DNA of 30,442 nucleotides from an uncultured Helicobacter sp. (GCA_944326445.1 CALVDZ010000018.1:1-30442); one strand, 5' to 3'. Shown: positions 1 to 8,538, counted from the first letter of the stretch. Notes: generated by a model from the letters alone, not told the origin. Made by a program: numbers and translations.

Positions 1-125
1 GCTTTATCTTTTTCGGGGCTGGGGAGAGCGGGGAGAGGGGAAACCCCTTTTTCTTTTGCGCAAACACGAGATTCTAAAAAATTAGAAAATATCCGTGAGA
101 ATGCGATTCTAAGAAATTTAGAATC
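1..125 (+). repeat. Dispersed element, copy A (partial, continues left of the window)
   Basis: Bases 1-60 match 8971-9030 closely and match the reverse complement of about 29640-29702. All three share a G-rich block (gcggggag), then aaacccctttttcttttgcg or a near variant, then a segment ending near cgtgagaa. It runs straight into AGAATCT heptamers. Its left part is outside the window. Confidence 0.75.
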
Positions 126-513
126 TACAGAATCTAGTGCGGATTCAGAATCTAAAACACACACAAAATCTAAAGGGATTCCAAAAAGCGAGCAAGGACA
201 GAATCTAAGCAATGCGGAATTTGGGGAATCCAAAGCAGATTCACAATCTAGGGCATTTACAGAATCTAAGGTGGAGATTCTCAAAAGCGTAGAATTGAAA
301 GAGGTTTTAAAAAATGAGCCAATACAGAATCTAACCCCACAAAAACCAAAGCAGATAAAAAATCCTAAGTCTAGGCTTAGCAAACCCCACGCGGAATGCC
401 CTTTGCTTCTATCCCAAAAACACCAAAACCAAGGATTAGGTAATGAAAAAAATCAGACTATGCGCGGGATTGTGCGCTTTTGTGGGCTTTGCGAGTTTTG
501 TGTATGCCTTTGA
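1..513 (+). CDS. C-terminal end of an unidentified repeat-rich protein, cut by the window edge
   Basis: This frame is open from base 1 to a stop at 511-513, so any start lies outside the window. I do not recognise a conserved domain. The translation begins with the coding version of the dispersed element (SGLGRAGRGETPF...FAQT, then KLENIRENA) and continues into a tract of heptamer-encoded Glu-Ser and Asp-Ser units (TESSADSESKTHTKS). The same peptide order occurs inside the glycosyltransferase at the other end of the window (SGLGRAGRGETLFLFAQT...KLENIRENA), so both copies are read in one frame. The last 71 bases overlap the start of flgH in another frame, and the final roughly 25 residues are probably read-through with no function. 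It may be the tail of a real upstream protein that gained the repeat, or simply an open frame through repeat DNA. The frame is certain; its translation is not. Confidence 0.4.
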   Translation, partial: ALSFSGLGRAGRGETPFSFAQTRDSKKLENIRENAILRNLESTESSADSESKTHTKSKGIPKSEQGQNLSNAEFGESKADSQSRAFTESKVEILKSVELKEVLKNEPIQNLTPQKPKQIKNPKSRLSKPHAECPLLLSQKHQNQGLGNEKNQTMRGIVRFCGLCEFCVCL

Positions 514-1162
514 CGCGGATATCGATTTTAGCGAGATTCCAAACTATGTCGAGGAGTCGCCCTCCCAAGAATTTATCCCAGAGATTCCGCGTGCAGGCAG
601 TCTCTTTGGGACAGGGGATAGGCCACTATTTGCCGATAGGAGGGCGATGAAGCCCGATGATCTCATCACAGTGATTATCAGTGAAAACGCCACGGCAAAC
701 TTCACGACTAACAAAGCCTACAACGGCACGAGTGGCGGCGTGGTAACGCCCCCTAGTATCCAATATGGCGGGGCTGATGAGGAGCAGCAAAGAATTACCC
801 AAGAGCTCAATAACCAAAGCGCCTACACGCTCACCAAAGCCAACAACACCACCAACTTCACAGGCGGGGGCAACCAAAGCCATACAGACGCTATCAACGC
901 CACTATCACCGCGCGCATCATCAAAGTGCTAGAAAATGGCAACTACTTCATCGCTGGGCAAAAGGAGATTCTCGTCGATGGCGAGAAGCAAATCCTGCAA
1001 GTAAGCGGCGTGGTGCGCCCCTATGATGTGGAAAAAAACAACACCGTGCAAAGCCGCTACCTCGCCGATGCCAAGATCGCCTATCGCTCGGTAGGACCTA
1101 TCAGCCAAACGCGTAGCAAAAATCCCGTGAGTGATGGGATAGAGAGCGTGTGGCCCTTTTAG
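443..1162 (+). CDS. flgH: Flagellar L-ring protein FlgH
   Basis: FlgH forms the L-ring of the flagellar basal body in the outer membrane, acting as part of the bushing for the rod. The 239-residue protein starts with a signal peptide (MKKIRLCAGLCAFVGFASFVYA) and cleavage is likely after that Ala. It then has the family region SLFGTGDRPLFADRRAMKPD followed by DLITVIISENATANF. The C-terminal half carries ARIIKVLENGNYFIAGQKE, VDGEKQILQVSGVVRPYD and QSRYLADAKIAYRS. There is no lipobox at the signal-peptide end, unlike the lipoprotein FlgH of enterobacteria; Helicobacter FlgH also appears to lack one. An AAGGA/TTAGG sequence precedes the ATG. The gene abuts pseF, which suggests co-transcription with the pseudaminic-acid genes. 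Confidence 0.95.
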   Translation: MKKIRLCAGLCAFVGFASFVYAFDADIDFSEIPNYVEESPSQEFIPEIPRAGSLFGTGDRPLFADRRAMKPDDLITVIISENATANFTTNKAYNGTSGGVVTPPSIQYGGADEEQQRITQELNNQSAYTLTKANNTTNFTGGGNQSHTDAINATITARIIKVLENGNYFIAGQKEILVDGEKQILQVSGVVRPYDVEKNNTVQSRYLADAKIAYRSVGPISQTRSKNPVSDGIESVWPF

Positions 1163-1170
1163 GCAATGCT

Positions 1171-1971
1171 GTGAATCTCGCCATAATCCCCGCGCGCAGC
1201 GGCTCTAAGCGAATCGCAGACAAAAATATCAAGCCCTTTTGTGGCAAGCCCATCATCGCCTATGCGATACAAAATGCGCTAAAAAGCGGGATTTTTGATG
1301 AGGTTATCGTGAGCACAGATTCTGCACAGATAGCCACTATCGCCGTGCGCTATGGGGCAAAGACGCCCTTTATGCGTCCTAAAAGTCTAGCTGATGATCA
1401 CACACCCACGCTCCCTGTCATCGCCCACGCGCTTGAGAGCCTGCAGGCGCGCGATGAGGACTTTATCTGCTGCCTCTATCCCGCTACGCCGCTTTTGCCC
1501 ACGCACTACCTCACACAAGCCCACGCCCTGCTTTGTGAGGATAGGCGCGTGCGCTATGTGTTTGGCGCACTGGCGTATGCGCATAGCCCGTGGCGGAGCT
1601 TTAGGCTAGATTCTGTGGAGTTTGTAGATTCTGTAGATTCTGCGGGGTTTATAGAATCTAATGGGCGCGTGGATTCTAGGGCTTGCCTTTTAAACGCGCA
1701 TAATGCCCACTCGCTCGCCCCCACGCTTTTGCACCCCGAGTTTGAGCACACGCGCTCCCAAGATCTCGCGCCACTCTATCACGACGCGGGGCAGTTTTAT
1801 TTCGCGCGTGCTAAGAGTTTTAGGGAGCAGCTCCCCATTTTCACCCCACACTCGCGCGCGCTTATCCTTAATCCCCTCCACGCTCAGGACATCGACACAC
1901 CGCAGGATTGGCAGCTTGCTGAGCTCAAATATCAGCTCACCCACCCCGCCCCCACGCCACAAGCGCAATAA
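1171..1971 (+). CDS. pseF: Pseudaminic acid cytidylyltransferase (CMP-Pse synthetase) with a repeat-derived loop insertion
   Basis: PseF activates pseudaminic acid with CTP to give CMP-Pse, the donor for flagellin glycosylation, in the cytoplasm. The N-terminus has the nucleotidyltransferase signature AIIPARSGSKRI, then KNIKPFCGKPIIAYAIQ, VIVSTDS and the C-terminal YHDAGQFYFAR. I chose the GTG at 1171 because the protein then begins MNLAIIPARSGSKRI as in the family, with AGG seven bases upstream. A GTG at 1150 would add seven residues and overlap flgH by 13 bases. Residues about 145-162 carry an odd stretch, DSVEFVDSVDSAGFIES, between the conserved RSFRL and NGRV segments. The family normally reads straight from RxFRL to ENGRV. 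The extra DNA is built from AGATTCT/AGAATCT units. Confidence 0.9.
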   Translation: MNLAIIPARSGSKRIADKNIKPFCGKPIIAYAIQNALKSGIFDEVIVSTDSAQIATIAVRYGAKTPFMRPKSLADDHTPTLPVIAHALESLQARDEDFICCLYPATPLLPTHYLTQAHALLCEDRRVRYVFGALAYAHSPWRSFRLDSVEFVDSVDSAGFIESNGRVDSRACLLNAHNAHSLAPTLLHPEFEHTRSQDLAPLYHDAGQFYFARAKSFREQLPIFTPHSRALILNPLHAQDIDTPQDWQLAELKYQLTHPAPTPQAQ

Positions 1972-2942
1972 TGAAACTCTACCTCTTTTATGATGATGGC
2001 GCGCAGGCTGGGCTAGGGCATTATCGGCGTGTGAGCGCGCTCGCACACAAGCTCGCGCTCCTCTCCTCGCGCACAAATCCCATAGAATCTGTGCTATGCC
2101 CCATCATTACCCACAAGCTCGATGAGGTAGAAAATCTCAAGGCGTTTTGCGCGCAGATTCTATCAGGGGAGGCGTTGGGCGCGGTGGTGGATAGCTATGT
2201 GTTTGGGAGAGAGCATTTCGCGCTGCTAGATTCAGTATTCGCGCGCCTTGTGTGCTTTGATGATACCAATCGCGCCGTGTATCCGCCACAGAGTTTTATC
2301 CTCAATGCCGCGCCAAATGCCCACAAGCTCTATGCTGCGCGCACTTCAAGGCATTTGCTAGGTTTGGGATTTGGGCTAAGTGATGAGGCATTTACGCCCA
2401 TCACGGCGGTGCGCGAGAGGGTGGGCGATATTTTTGTGAGCTTTGGGGGGAGCGATCTGGGCAATCTTAGCGCGCAGATTCTGCCATTTATAGAATCTAG
2501 CGTGCTTTTCGCCCCGCACAATCCCTCATTAGATTCTATGCCCTGTGTGATCCACCTCGTGCTTGGGCGACACTACCCCCACACTCCGCCCACGCGCCCT
2601 TATCTCAAGCACTATCGCGATCTTAGCCCTGTGCAAATGCACGCGCTTATGCGCCGCTGCGACATCGCCATCAGCGCGGGCGGTGGCACGCTCATCGAGC
2701 TGGCTGCTAGTCTTATGCCTACCATTATGATAGAATCCGCCCCAAATCAGCATTTCCAAATCTCGCAATTTGCCGCCCTTGGGGCATTCAAACACGCCCA
2801 AAGCCTCGCGCAAATCCCCACGCTCATACAATCCCTATTGCCAAAGTTTGCGCGCAATCAGGCTAAAACCACGCTCAAAGCCCTGCGCATAGGGCTAGAG
2901 CTAGAATCTGCCTTGGGGAATATCTTTGGCTTACACTCTTAA
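1971..2942 (+). CDS. pseG: UDP-2,4-diacetamido-2,4,6-trideoxy-beta-L-altropyranose hydrolase
   Basis: PseG removes UDP from the PseH product to release 6-deoxy-AltdiNAc for condensation by PseI. The 323-residue protein has the GT-B-like fold signature: DDGAQAGLGHYRR near the N-terminus, where His17 is the position known to be catalytic in Campylobacter PseG, a FVSFGGSD segment near the domain border, and ISAGGGTLIELAASLMPTI in the nucleotide-binding half. The start codon shares one base with the pseF stop (TAATG), which indicates translational coupling. In H. pylori the PseF and PseG functions are closely linked or fused; here they are separate adjacent genes. Confidence 0.92.
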   Translation: MKLYLFYDDGAQAGLGHYRRVSALAHKLALLSSRTNPIESVLCPIITHKLDEVENLKAFCAQILSGEALGAVVDSYVFGREHFALLDSVFARLVCFDDTNRAVYPPQSFILNAAPNAHKLYAARTSRHLLGLGFGLSDEAFTPITAVRERVGDIFVSFGGSDLGNLSAQILPFIESSVLFAPHNPSLDSMPCVIHLVLGRHYPHTPPTRPYLKHYRDLSPVQMHALMRRCDIAISAGGGTLIELAASLMPTIMIESAPNQHFQISQFAALGAFKHAQSLAQIPTLIQSLLPKFARNQAKTTLKALRIGLELESALGNIFGLHS

Positions 2943-2954
2943 AAGGATATGCGT

Positions 2955-4499
2955 ATGAATTACAAAATAGGCGATTATGAGGCGCGGGATTTTTGTGCGT
3001 GCGATAGGGAGGTGCTAGAGGAGATACTCGCGATACGCAACACTCCAGAGGTGGCGCGGTGGATGTATAGCGCGCATATCACGCACAAGGGGCATTTTGA
3101 GTTTGTGGAGCATTTGAAGCTTGATAAAACGCAACGCTACTGGGCAATCCTGCATAATGGATATATCCTTGGCGTGGGCTCGCTCATGCGTATGCGCCAC
3201 CAACACGCCTATTTGGGAATCTATACCAACCCCAAAGCCACGCATATCGCGCACAAGGGGCAGGAGATTCTAAAAATTATCGAGCACATTGCCTTTGAGG
3301 AGTTGGGGCTGCATAGTTTGTTTTTAGAAGTGATGAGCACAAATGCGCGCGCGATAGATTTTTATACCAAGGCGGGATTTGGCTACAACGGCACTTTGCA
3401 TGATTTTGTGGTGAGTGATGGGAGATTTTGTGATGTGCTCATAATGAGCAAGAGTGATGTCGCAAACTTTGAGATAGCACGCCATAGCACAAATACTGCC
3501 AAAGCACCGCTTATCGTGGCGGAGCTCAGTGCTAATCACTGCGGGAGCTTGGAGATAGCGCGCGATTCGCTGCGAGCGATCGCCCAAAGTGGCGCAAACG
3601 CCGTGAAGCTCCAAACCTACAAGCCAAGTTGCCTCACGCTAGATGCCAAAAACGAGCATTTTAGAATCCAAGGGGGATTGTGGGAGGATCGCTATCTCTA
3701 TGAGCTCTATGAGGAGGCGCAAACGCCCTGGGAGTGGCATAAGGAGCTCTTTGCGCTAGGGCGTGAGCTAGGGCTAGTCGTCTTTAGCTCGCCTTTTTCT
3801 AAAGAGGGGGTGGATTTTTTAGAATCTCTGGGCTGCCCGATGTATAAAATCGCGAGTTTTGAAGTGCTAGATCTCGAGCTACTGGAGTATGTGGCGCGGC
3901 TTAAGAAACCTATGATCCTCTCAAGTGGCGTGGCTGACGATCGCGAGCTGCACGAGGCGATCACGCTGTGCAAAAAGTGTGGCGTGCGCGATCTCACGCT
4001 GCTGCTTTGCGCGAGTGCGTATCCCGCACCCCTAGATTCTGTGCATTTGGCGAGTATGCCCACATTTGCGCAAAAATATGGCGTGAAGTTTGGGCTCTCT
4101 GATCACACGCTTGGCACGCTATGTGCGAGTGTGGCGGTGGCATTGGGTGCGAGCGTGGTGGAGAAGCATTTCATACTAGATAAAAGCCTGCAGAGTGCCG
4201 ATAGTGCCTTTAGCTTGGATGTGCAAGAGTTTGGCGCGCTGGTGAGGGAGATACACAATGTGTGCGAGATGATGGGGGAGGGGGAGTGTATGCCCACACA
4301 AAAAAGGGGGCGTGAGTTTGCGCGGAGCATTTGGGTGGTGCGCGATATAGGCGAGGGCGAGGAGCTCAGTGCTGAAAATATCAAGGTGTTGCGCCCAAAT
4401 GGCGGGCTACACCCTAGAATCTACAAAAGTCTGCTAGGGCGCAAAGCGGCTAGGGAGCTGAAGTTTGGGCAGCCGCTCACACAGGGCGATGTGCTATAA
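2955..4499 (+). CDS. Fused PseH acetyltransferase and PseI pseudaminic acid synthase
   Basis: One uninterrupted frame encodes two pathway enzymes. Residues about 1-165 are a GNAT N-acetyltransferase like PseH: YWAILHNGYILGVGSL, then FLEVMSTNARAIDFYTKAGF. It acetylates the 4-amino sugar using acetyl-CoA. After a short linker, residues about 175-514 are a NeuB-family sialic/pseudaminic acid synthase that condenses the sugar with phosphoenolpyruvate: LIVAELSANHCGSLEIA, NAVKLQTYKP, FSSPFSKEGVDFLE, KIASFE, FGLSDHTLG and EKHFILDK, followed by a C-terminal SAF/antifreeze-like domain (GRKAARELKFGQPLTQGDV). I chose the ATG at 2955 because AAAGGA lies seven bases upstream; the ATG at 2949 is only two bases from it. 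The two halves are separate genes in H. pylori. The gene follows pseG by 12 bases. Confidence 0.9.
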   Translation: MNYKIGDYEARDFCACDREVLEEILAIRNTPEVARWMYSAHITHKGHFEFVEHLKLDKTQRYWAILHNGYILGVGSLMRMRHQHAYLGIYTNPKATHIAHKGQEILKIIEHIAFEELGLHSLFLEVMSTNARAIDFYTKAGFGYNGTLHDFVVSDGRFCDVLIMSKSDVANFEIARHSTNTAKAPLIVAELSANHCGSLEIARDSLRAIAQSGANAVKLQTYKPSCLTLDAKNEHFRIQGGLWEDRYLYELYEEAQTPWEWHKELFALGRELGLVVFSSPFSKEGVDFLESLGCPMYKIASFEVLDLELLEYVARLKKPMILSSGVADDRELHEAITLCKKCGVRDLTLLLCASAYPAPLDSVHLASMPTFAQKYGVKFGLSDHTLGTLCASVAVALGASVVEKHFILDKSLQSADSAFSLDVQEFGALVREIHNVCEMMGEGECMPTQKRGREFARSIWVVRDIGEGEELSAENIKVLRPNGGLHPRIYKSLLGRKAARELKFGQPLTQGDVL

Positions 4500-4553
4500 A
4501 TACGCATTGTGCGCAAATTTTTGCCAAAAAAATGCCAAAAACGCGTTAAATCC

Positions 4554-4581
4554 TTGACTTTTGCGCAAAAATTGCTACAAT
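4554..4581 (+). promoter_or_regulatory. Sigma-70 promoter of the HU gene
   Basis: TTGACT at 4554-4559 and TACAAT at 4576-4581 are 16 bases apart, and TG at 4573-4574 gives an extended -10. It lies about 40 bases upstream of the HU start, with an AAGGGG ribosome-binding site six bases before the ATG. Confidence 0.85.
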
Positions 4582-4620
4582 ATGCGTGTTTTTTAAATTT
4601 CATTAAGAAAGGGGTTCATC

Positions 4621-4902
4621 ATGAACAAAGCAAGCTTTATAGATCTCGTTAAGACTACAGGAAAGTTCGAAACTAAAAAAGACGCTGAAAGAGCGGTAAA
4701 TGCTTTCACAGAGGCGGTAGAAAAAGCACTTGCTAAAAAAGAGAGCGTGGAGCTCGTTGGTTTTGGTAAATTTGAAACTGCGGTGCAAAAAGCAAAGAGC
4801 GGTAAAGTCCCCGGAACTAACAAAACTTACACTACTAAAGAAAAGAGAGTGCCTAAGTTTAGACCCGGTAAGGCTCTAAAAGATCTCGTGAGCAAAAAAT
4901 AA
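4621..4902 (+). CDS. hup: DNA-binding protein HU
   Basis: HU is a small basic nucleoid protein that bends and compacts DNA as a dimer. The 93-residue protein is full length for the family. It has the helical N-terminus MNKASFIDLVKTTGKFETKK, the conserved ELVGFGKFET turn and the DNA-contacting arm ending RVPKFRPGKALKDLV. It has a strong promoter and Shine-Dalgarno sequence of its own, as expected for an abundant protein, and uses AAA/AAG-rich codons unlike the GC-rich pse genes upstream. IHF is excluded by the overall match to HU and the single-gene context. Confidence 0.95.
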   Translation: MNKASFIDLVKTTGKFETKKDAERAVNAFTEAVEKALAKKESVELVGFGKFETAVQKAKSGKVPGTNKTYTTKEKRVPKFRPGKALKDLVSKK

Positions 4903-4910
4903 GGCTTTAT

Positions 4911-4937
4911 AGCTCTAGGGAGACGCCCCCTAGAGCT
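4911..4937 (+). terminator. Terminator-like hairpin after HU
   Basis: AGCTCTAGGG (4911-4920) pairs perfectly with CCCTAGAGCT (4928-4937) around a seven-base loop. No clear U-tract follows, so it may be a weak terminator or a 3'-end stabilising structure. It sits between HU and the convergent gpsA. Confidence 0.6.
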
Positions 4938-4981
4938 CTCCTCCCACCACTTCCTTACACAACTCTTTTAAGATTTCTCTC

Positions 4982-5884
4982 TTATTTCATCAATGTTTCA
5001 AGACTTTTACTGATATGTTTGCCATTGATTATTGCGCACACTTCACTAGCGATAGGCACATAGATACGCTCTCTCTCTCCTATTTGCGTGATAGCCTGTG
5101 AAGTCCGCACGCCTTCAGCCACTTCGCCTAGCTCGCATAGAATCTCTTGCATACTTTTGCCTTGAGCGAGCCCAAGCCCCACGCGATAGTTGCGCGACAT
5201 CGTGGAGTTTGAAGTCAAAAACAAATCTCCAGCACCTGAAAGCCCCAAAAAGGTTTCCATCTGCGCCCCAAAGTGCTCTCCAAAGCGATTCATCTCCACA
5301 AGCCCGCGTGCTAGCAGTGAAGCTTTGGCATTTGCCCCCAGATTTAGCCCATCGCATATCCCCGCAGCGATGGCGATGACATTTTTATACGCTCCAGCGA
5401 TTTCCCCACCTATCACATCGGGGCTTTCATAGGTTTTGATAAAGCTTGGCATAAGCGCGCCAAACTCCCGTGCAAGCGCGAGGTTGCGCGTATGGATCAC
5501 AAGTGCGCAGGGCAGTGAGCGCAAAACTTCTGAGGCGAAGCTCGGTCCGCAGAGGTAGGCGACATTGTTTTGTGAGGTAAAATGCTCATAAATATCGCTC
5601 ACAAAGGCATTGTACTCTGTTTCTATGCCCTTAGAAGCAGCGAGGATTTTGCAATTTTTTGGGAGATTCACACTCGCTAGCCAGCCCCGCAGCGCGTTTG
5701 TCGCGATGGCTATCACAAAATATTCACTCTCCAGTGCCTCGCTTAGCCCTACTTGCTTGATATTTGGCGCAAGCGAGTGCGTGAGATCGCGCCTAGAGAC
5801 GATACACACCTCATTTTTTTGCGAGAGTCCAAAGGCTAGAGCCCTGCCCCAAGAGCCACCGCCAAACACACTAACGCGCGCCAT
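4982..5884 (-). CDS. gpsA: Glycerol-3-phosphate dehydrogenase [NAD(P)+]
   Basis: GpsA reduces dihydroxyacetone phosphate to sn-glycerol-3-phosphate for phospholipid synthesis in the cytoplasm. From the ATG at 5884 the protein has 300 residues. It opens with the Rossmann motif VFGGGSWGRALA, and has YLCGPSFASEV, KNVIAIAAGICDGLNLG (with the catalytic Lys region) and FLGLSGAGDLFLT. A GTG at 5899 would extend it by five residues into the symporter gene. The ATG is preferred because it gives the usual MARVSVFGGG start and has GGA seven bases upstream. The start lies directly after the symporter stop, so the two are co-transcribed. Confidence 0.93.
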   Translation of the reverse strand: MARVSVFGGGSWGRALAFGLSQKNEVCIVSRRDLTHSLAPNIKQVGLSEALESEYFVIAIATNALRGWLASVNLPKNCKILAASKGIETEYNAFVSDIYEHFTSQNNVAYLCGPSFASEVLRSLPCALVIHTRNLALAREFGALMPSFIKTYESPDVIGGEIAGAYKNVIAIAAGICDGLNLGANAKASLLARGLVEMNRFGEHFGAQMETFLGLSGAGDLFLTSNSTMSRNYRVGLGLAQGKSMQEILCELGEVAEGVRTSQAITQIGERERIYVPIASEVCAIINGKHISKSLETLMK

Positions 5885-5886
5885 TG

Positions 5887-7305
5887 CTATTTCCAGCACT
5901 CGGTGTTTGTGAGCCCCACATCAGCGGCTTTAAAATGCGGATCTTTGCCCTCTTTGCGTTGTTTCTCGTAGTCTCTTAGCACGCGCAATGCGATATTACC
6001 AAGCAGGAGGATCGCCACGATATTAGTGAGTGCCATAAGCCCCATAAACACATCTGCCAAATCCCACGCGAGTTTAAAATCTATCTGTGTGCCGGCAAAC
6101 ACCATAGCCACCGCGCTTGCACGGAAGATATTGAGTGCGAGTTTGTTTTGTGTGATAAATTTGAAATTCATCTGTGCGTAGAAAAAATTGCCAATAAGCG
6201 AGGTAAAGGCAAAGAGCACCACCGCAATGCTCACAAAATGCAATCCAAACTCCCCAAAATACCCCTGCATCACCCTTTGCATAATCGCCATACCCTTTAA
6301 ATCCTGCAAATTCTCCTGTGAGCAGAGCACCATTAGCGCAGTAGCGGTGCAGATGATGATCGTATCGATAAATACAGAGAGTGTCTGCACCATACCTTGT
6401 TTGGCAGGGTGCGTGGTGTGTGCGGCAGCAGCGGCATTAGGCGCAGAGCCCATACCCGCTTCGTTTGAAAACAATCCGCGTTTAATGCCTATCACCATCG
6501 CACTACCCGCAAATCCCCCAAAAATCGCCTCAAAATCAAAAGCCTGCTCAAGGATATGGGCAAACACACGAGGCAGCTCATCAATATGGCTCACGATCAC
6601 CACAGCCGCCACGCCAAAATACCCAATCGCCATAATGGGCACGAGGATTGAAGTGATGAATGCCGAAGATTTGTTTTTGCCATAAAAAAACCCTACCACA
6701 AGCATAGATAGCAAGATGCCAAGAAAGATTCTGAAATAGCCATTTTGGAATGAATCTGAGCCGATATAGATCTCAAACGCAGAAGTGAGCGTATAGGACT
6801 GCAAGCCGTTAAATCCATAGGTAAAGCACAAAATAAGCGAGATGGCAAACACGATCCCAAAGCCCCTTGAGCCCAACGCGCTTTGGATATAATACGCCGG
6901 ACCGCCTTTGTAGTTATACGCGCCGTCTTTGCGCTTATACACCTGCGCGAGCGTACTCTCTATAAACGCACTTGCCCCACCAAGCAGAGCCGTGATCCAC
7001 ATCCAAAACAGCGCACCCACACCGCCCATACTCATCGCCACCGAAACGCCCACGATATTGCCTATACCCACGCGTGAGGCGGTAGAGATCATCAACGCCC
7101 CAAATGGCGAGACGTGCTCCTCGTGGGACTTTTCTCGCAAAATCTTAAAAACCTGTGGCAAAAAGCGAAACTGAATAAAGCGCGTGCGGATACTAAAATA
7201 AATCCCGCACGCAAGAAGCGTGAAAACCAAAATATAGGTATAAAGATAGGTGTTTGTCTGATCGAGTAACTCTATAAAAGCCTGAAGTGAAAAAAAATCC
7301 TGCAT
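5887..7305 (-). CDS. AGCS-family sodium:alanine/glycine symporter
   Basis: This is an inner-membrane transporter expected to import alanine or glycine with Na+. The 472-residue protein has about ten hydrophobic segments and family motifs: the cytoplasmic-entry sequence IYFSIRTRFIQFR, RVGIGNIVGVSVAMSMGG, YNYKGGPAYYIQ, KRGLFSNEAGMGSAPNAAAAA and a hydrophilic C-terminus. I start it at the ATG at 7305 because GGAGG lies six bases before it. The longer TTG start would translate that ribosome-binding site as Arg-Arg. It is followed without a gap by gpsA. Confidence 0.9.
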   Translation of the reverse strand: MQDFFSLQAFIELLDQTNTYLYTYILVFTLLACGIYFSIRTRFIQFRFLPQVFKILREKSHEEHVSPFGALMISTASRVGIGNIVGVSVAMSMGGVGALFWMWITALLGGASAFIESTLAQVYKRKDGAYNYKGGPAYYIQSALGSRGFGIVFAISLILCFTYGFNGLQSYTLTSAFEIYIGSDSFQNGYFRIFLGILLSMLVVGFFYGKNKSSAFITSILVPIMAIGYFGVAAVVIVSHIDELPRVFAHILEQAFDFEAIFGGFAGSAMVIGIKRGLFSNEAGMGSAPNAAAAAHTTHPAKQGMVQTLSVFIDTIIICTATALMVLCSQENLQDLKGMAIMQRVMQGYFGEFGLHFVSIAVVLFAFTSLIGNFFYAQMNFKFITQNKLALNIFRASAVAMVFAGTQIDFKLAWDLADVFMGLMALTNIVAILLLGNIALRVLRDYEKQRKEGKDPHFKAADVGLTNTECWK

Positions 7306-7353
7306 TACATTCCTCCTCAAAAATCCAAAATCCTAGCCAAAAAGCCCTTAATA

Positions 7354-8538
7354 TCACATTTTTCTTAAGCCCACCACCCCCAAAAGTGCAAAAATCACCA
7401 CACCAAGCCCCAAAAAAAGCTCCAAAAGCCCATAAGCGCGTATGAATGGCTGCGTGATGAGTGGGGAGGCGAATTGCCCAAAAAACATACAAGAGCTCAT
7501 AAGCCCCATAGCCTTACCTCTTTGATGAGGTTTGGCAATGCTAAAAAGATAGGAGTTGTTATTGACAAGGATTAGCCCCCCGCCACAACCAAGCAAAATC
7601 AGCCCCACAAGCACGATGGAGTATGTGTGAAAGGTAAAAAATAGCAAAAACGCGCTCCCCATCGCCGCAAGGGCGAGCATATAGACTTGCTTGATGCTAA
7701 GGTAGATTCTGATACGCTCATAAAAAAGCGCGATCACGCCAAACGCCACCGCAGAGATCGCCATAGAGATTCCCACGATTTTGGGGCTCTCATGCAGGTA
7801 TTGGGTGATAAAAAAGGGCAGGCGCGTGGGCGAGACAAAGTAGGTAACCATCACAAAAAACCCCATAAAATACACAGGGAGAAACGCCCAGATTCTAAAA
7901 GGCTCATCGCTATGAATCTCGTGTGATGCGCCCTTTGGAGTTTTGGGCTCAAAGAGATACACACTCGCTAAGACAAAAAACACAAAGCCCAAAAAATACA
8001 CCAAAAACGGATACCGCCAGCTAAGCGCGGAGAGATACCCCGCTAGGCTCAAAAACACCGCGCTCCCGCCCGCAGTGGCAAAGCCCTGCACACCGAGCAT
8101 TTTTTGTCGCTCGCTGCCTGTGTAGTAGCTCGCCACTAGCACCGAGGCAGAAGTCATCACAAACGCCGTGGCTATACCAAAAATCGCGCGTGAGATGAGC
8201 AGAGAATAAATATCATCAAGCCAGAATCCAAGCACTCCTGCAATGCTCCAAACCACCATTGAGGGGAGCAAAAATCGCACTTTCCCAAAGGTATCAATTG
8301 CAATGCCGGCTATGGGCGAGAAAAACATCACAAAGAGTGAAGGCAGAGTGAGGATAAGCGGCACGAGCACATCGGCGTGAGGGATATGGGCAAAATGCTC
8401 ATTGAGCGCGGGGAGTGATGGGGCGATAACGACATTGCCTAGCACCGTCATCGAGGTGCTCGCAAACAACGCCACCAAAAACAGGGGCTTGTGCGTGAGG
8501 GCGTGCATTTTTTGTTCAAATTTTGTGGGCAAAACCAT
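7354..8538 (-). CDS. MFS transporter, drug-efflux type
   Basis: The 394-residue protein has about twelve predicted membrane segments and the major facilitator layout. It has the loop 2-3 motif with a Gly-rich turn (SPIAGIAIDTFGKVRFLLP), the segment RAIFGIATAFVMTSASVLVASYY with the GSERQK loop of motif-B type, and a central cytoplasmic loop near residue 200. The substrate cannot be inferred; the H+-antiporter multidrug subfamily is most likely from the motifs. The annotated ATG has AAAAGGA only one base upstream. A TTG at codon 3 has the better spacing of six bases, so the first residues are uncertain. It is the first gene of the minus-strand group that ends with gpsA. Confidence 0.85.
   Translation of the reverse strand: MVLPTKFEQKMHALTHKPLFLVALFASTSMTVLGNVVIAPSLPALNEHFAHIPHADVLVPLILTLPSLFVMFFSPIAGIAIDTFGKVRFLLPSMVVWSIAGVLGFWLDDIYSLLISRAIFGIATAFVMTSASVLVASYYTGSERQKMLGVQGFATAGGSAVFLSLAGYLSALSWRYPFLVYFLGFVFFVLASVYLFEPKTPKGASHEIHSDEPFRIWAFLPVYFMGFFVMVTYFVSPTRLPFFITQYLHESPKIVGISMAISAVAFGVIALFYERIRIYLSIKQVYMLALAAMGSAFLLFFTFHTYSIVLVGLILLGCGGGLILVNNNSYLFSIAKPHQRGKAMGLMSSCMFFGQFASPLITQPFIRAYGLLELFLGLGVVIFALLGVVGLRKM

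Noticed and set aside
6188..6685. 165-codon plus-strand open frame inside the AGCS symporter
   Set aside because: It is a shadow of the symporter gene, whose motifs are unambiguous on the other strand.
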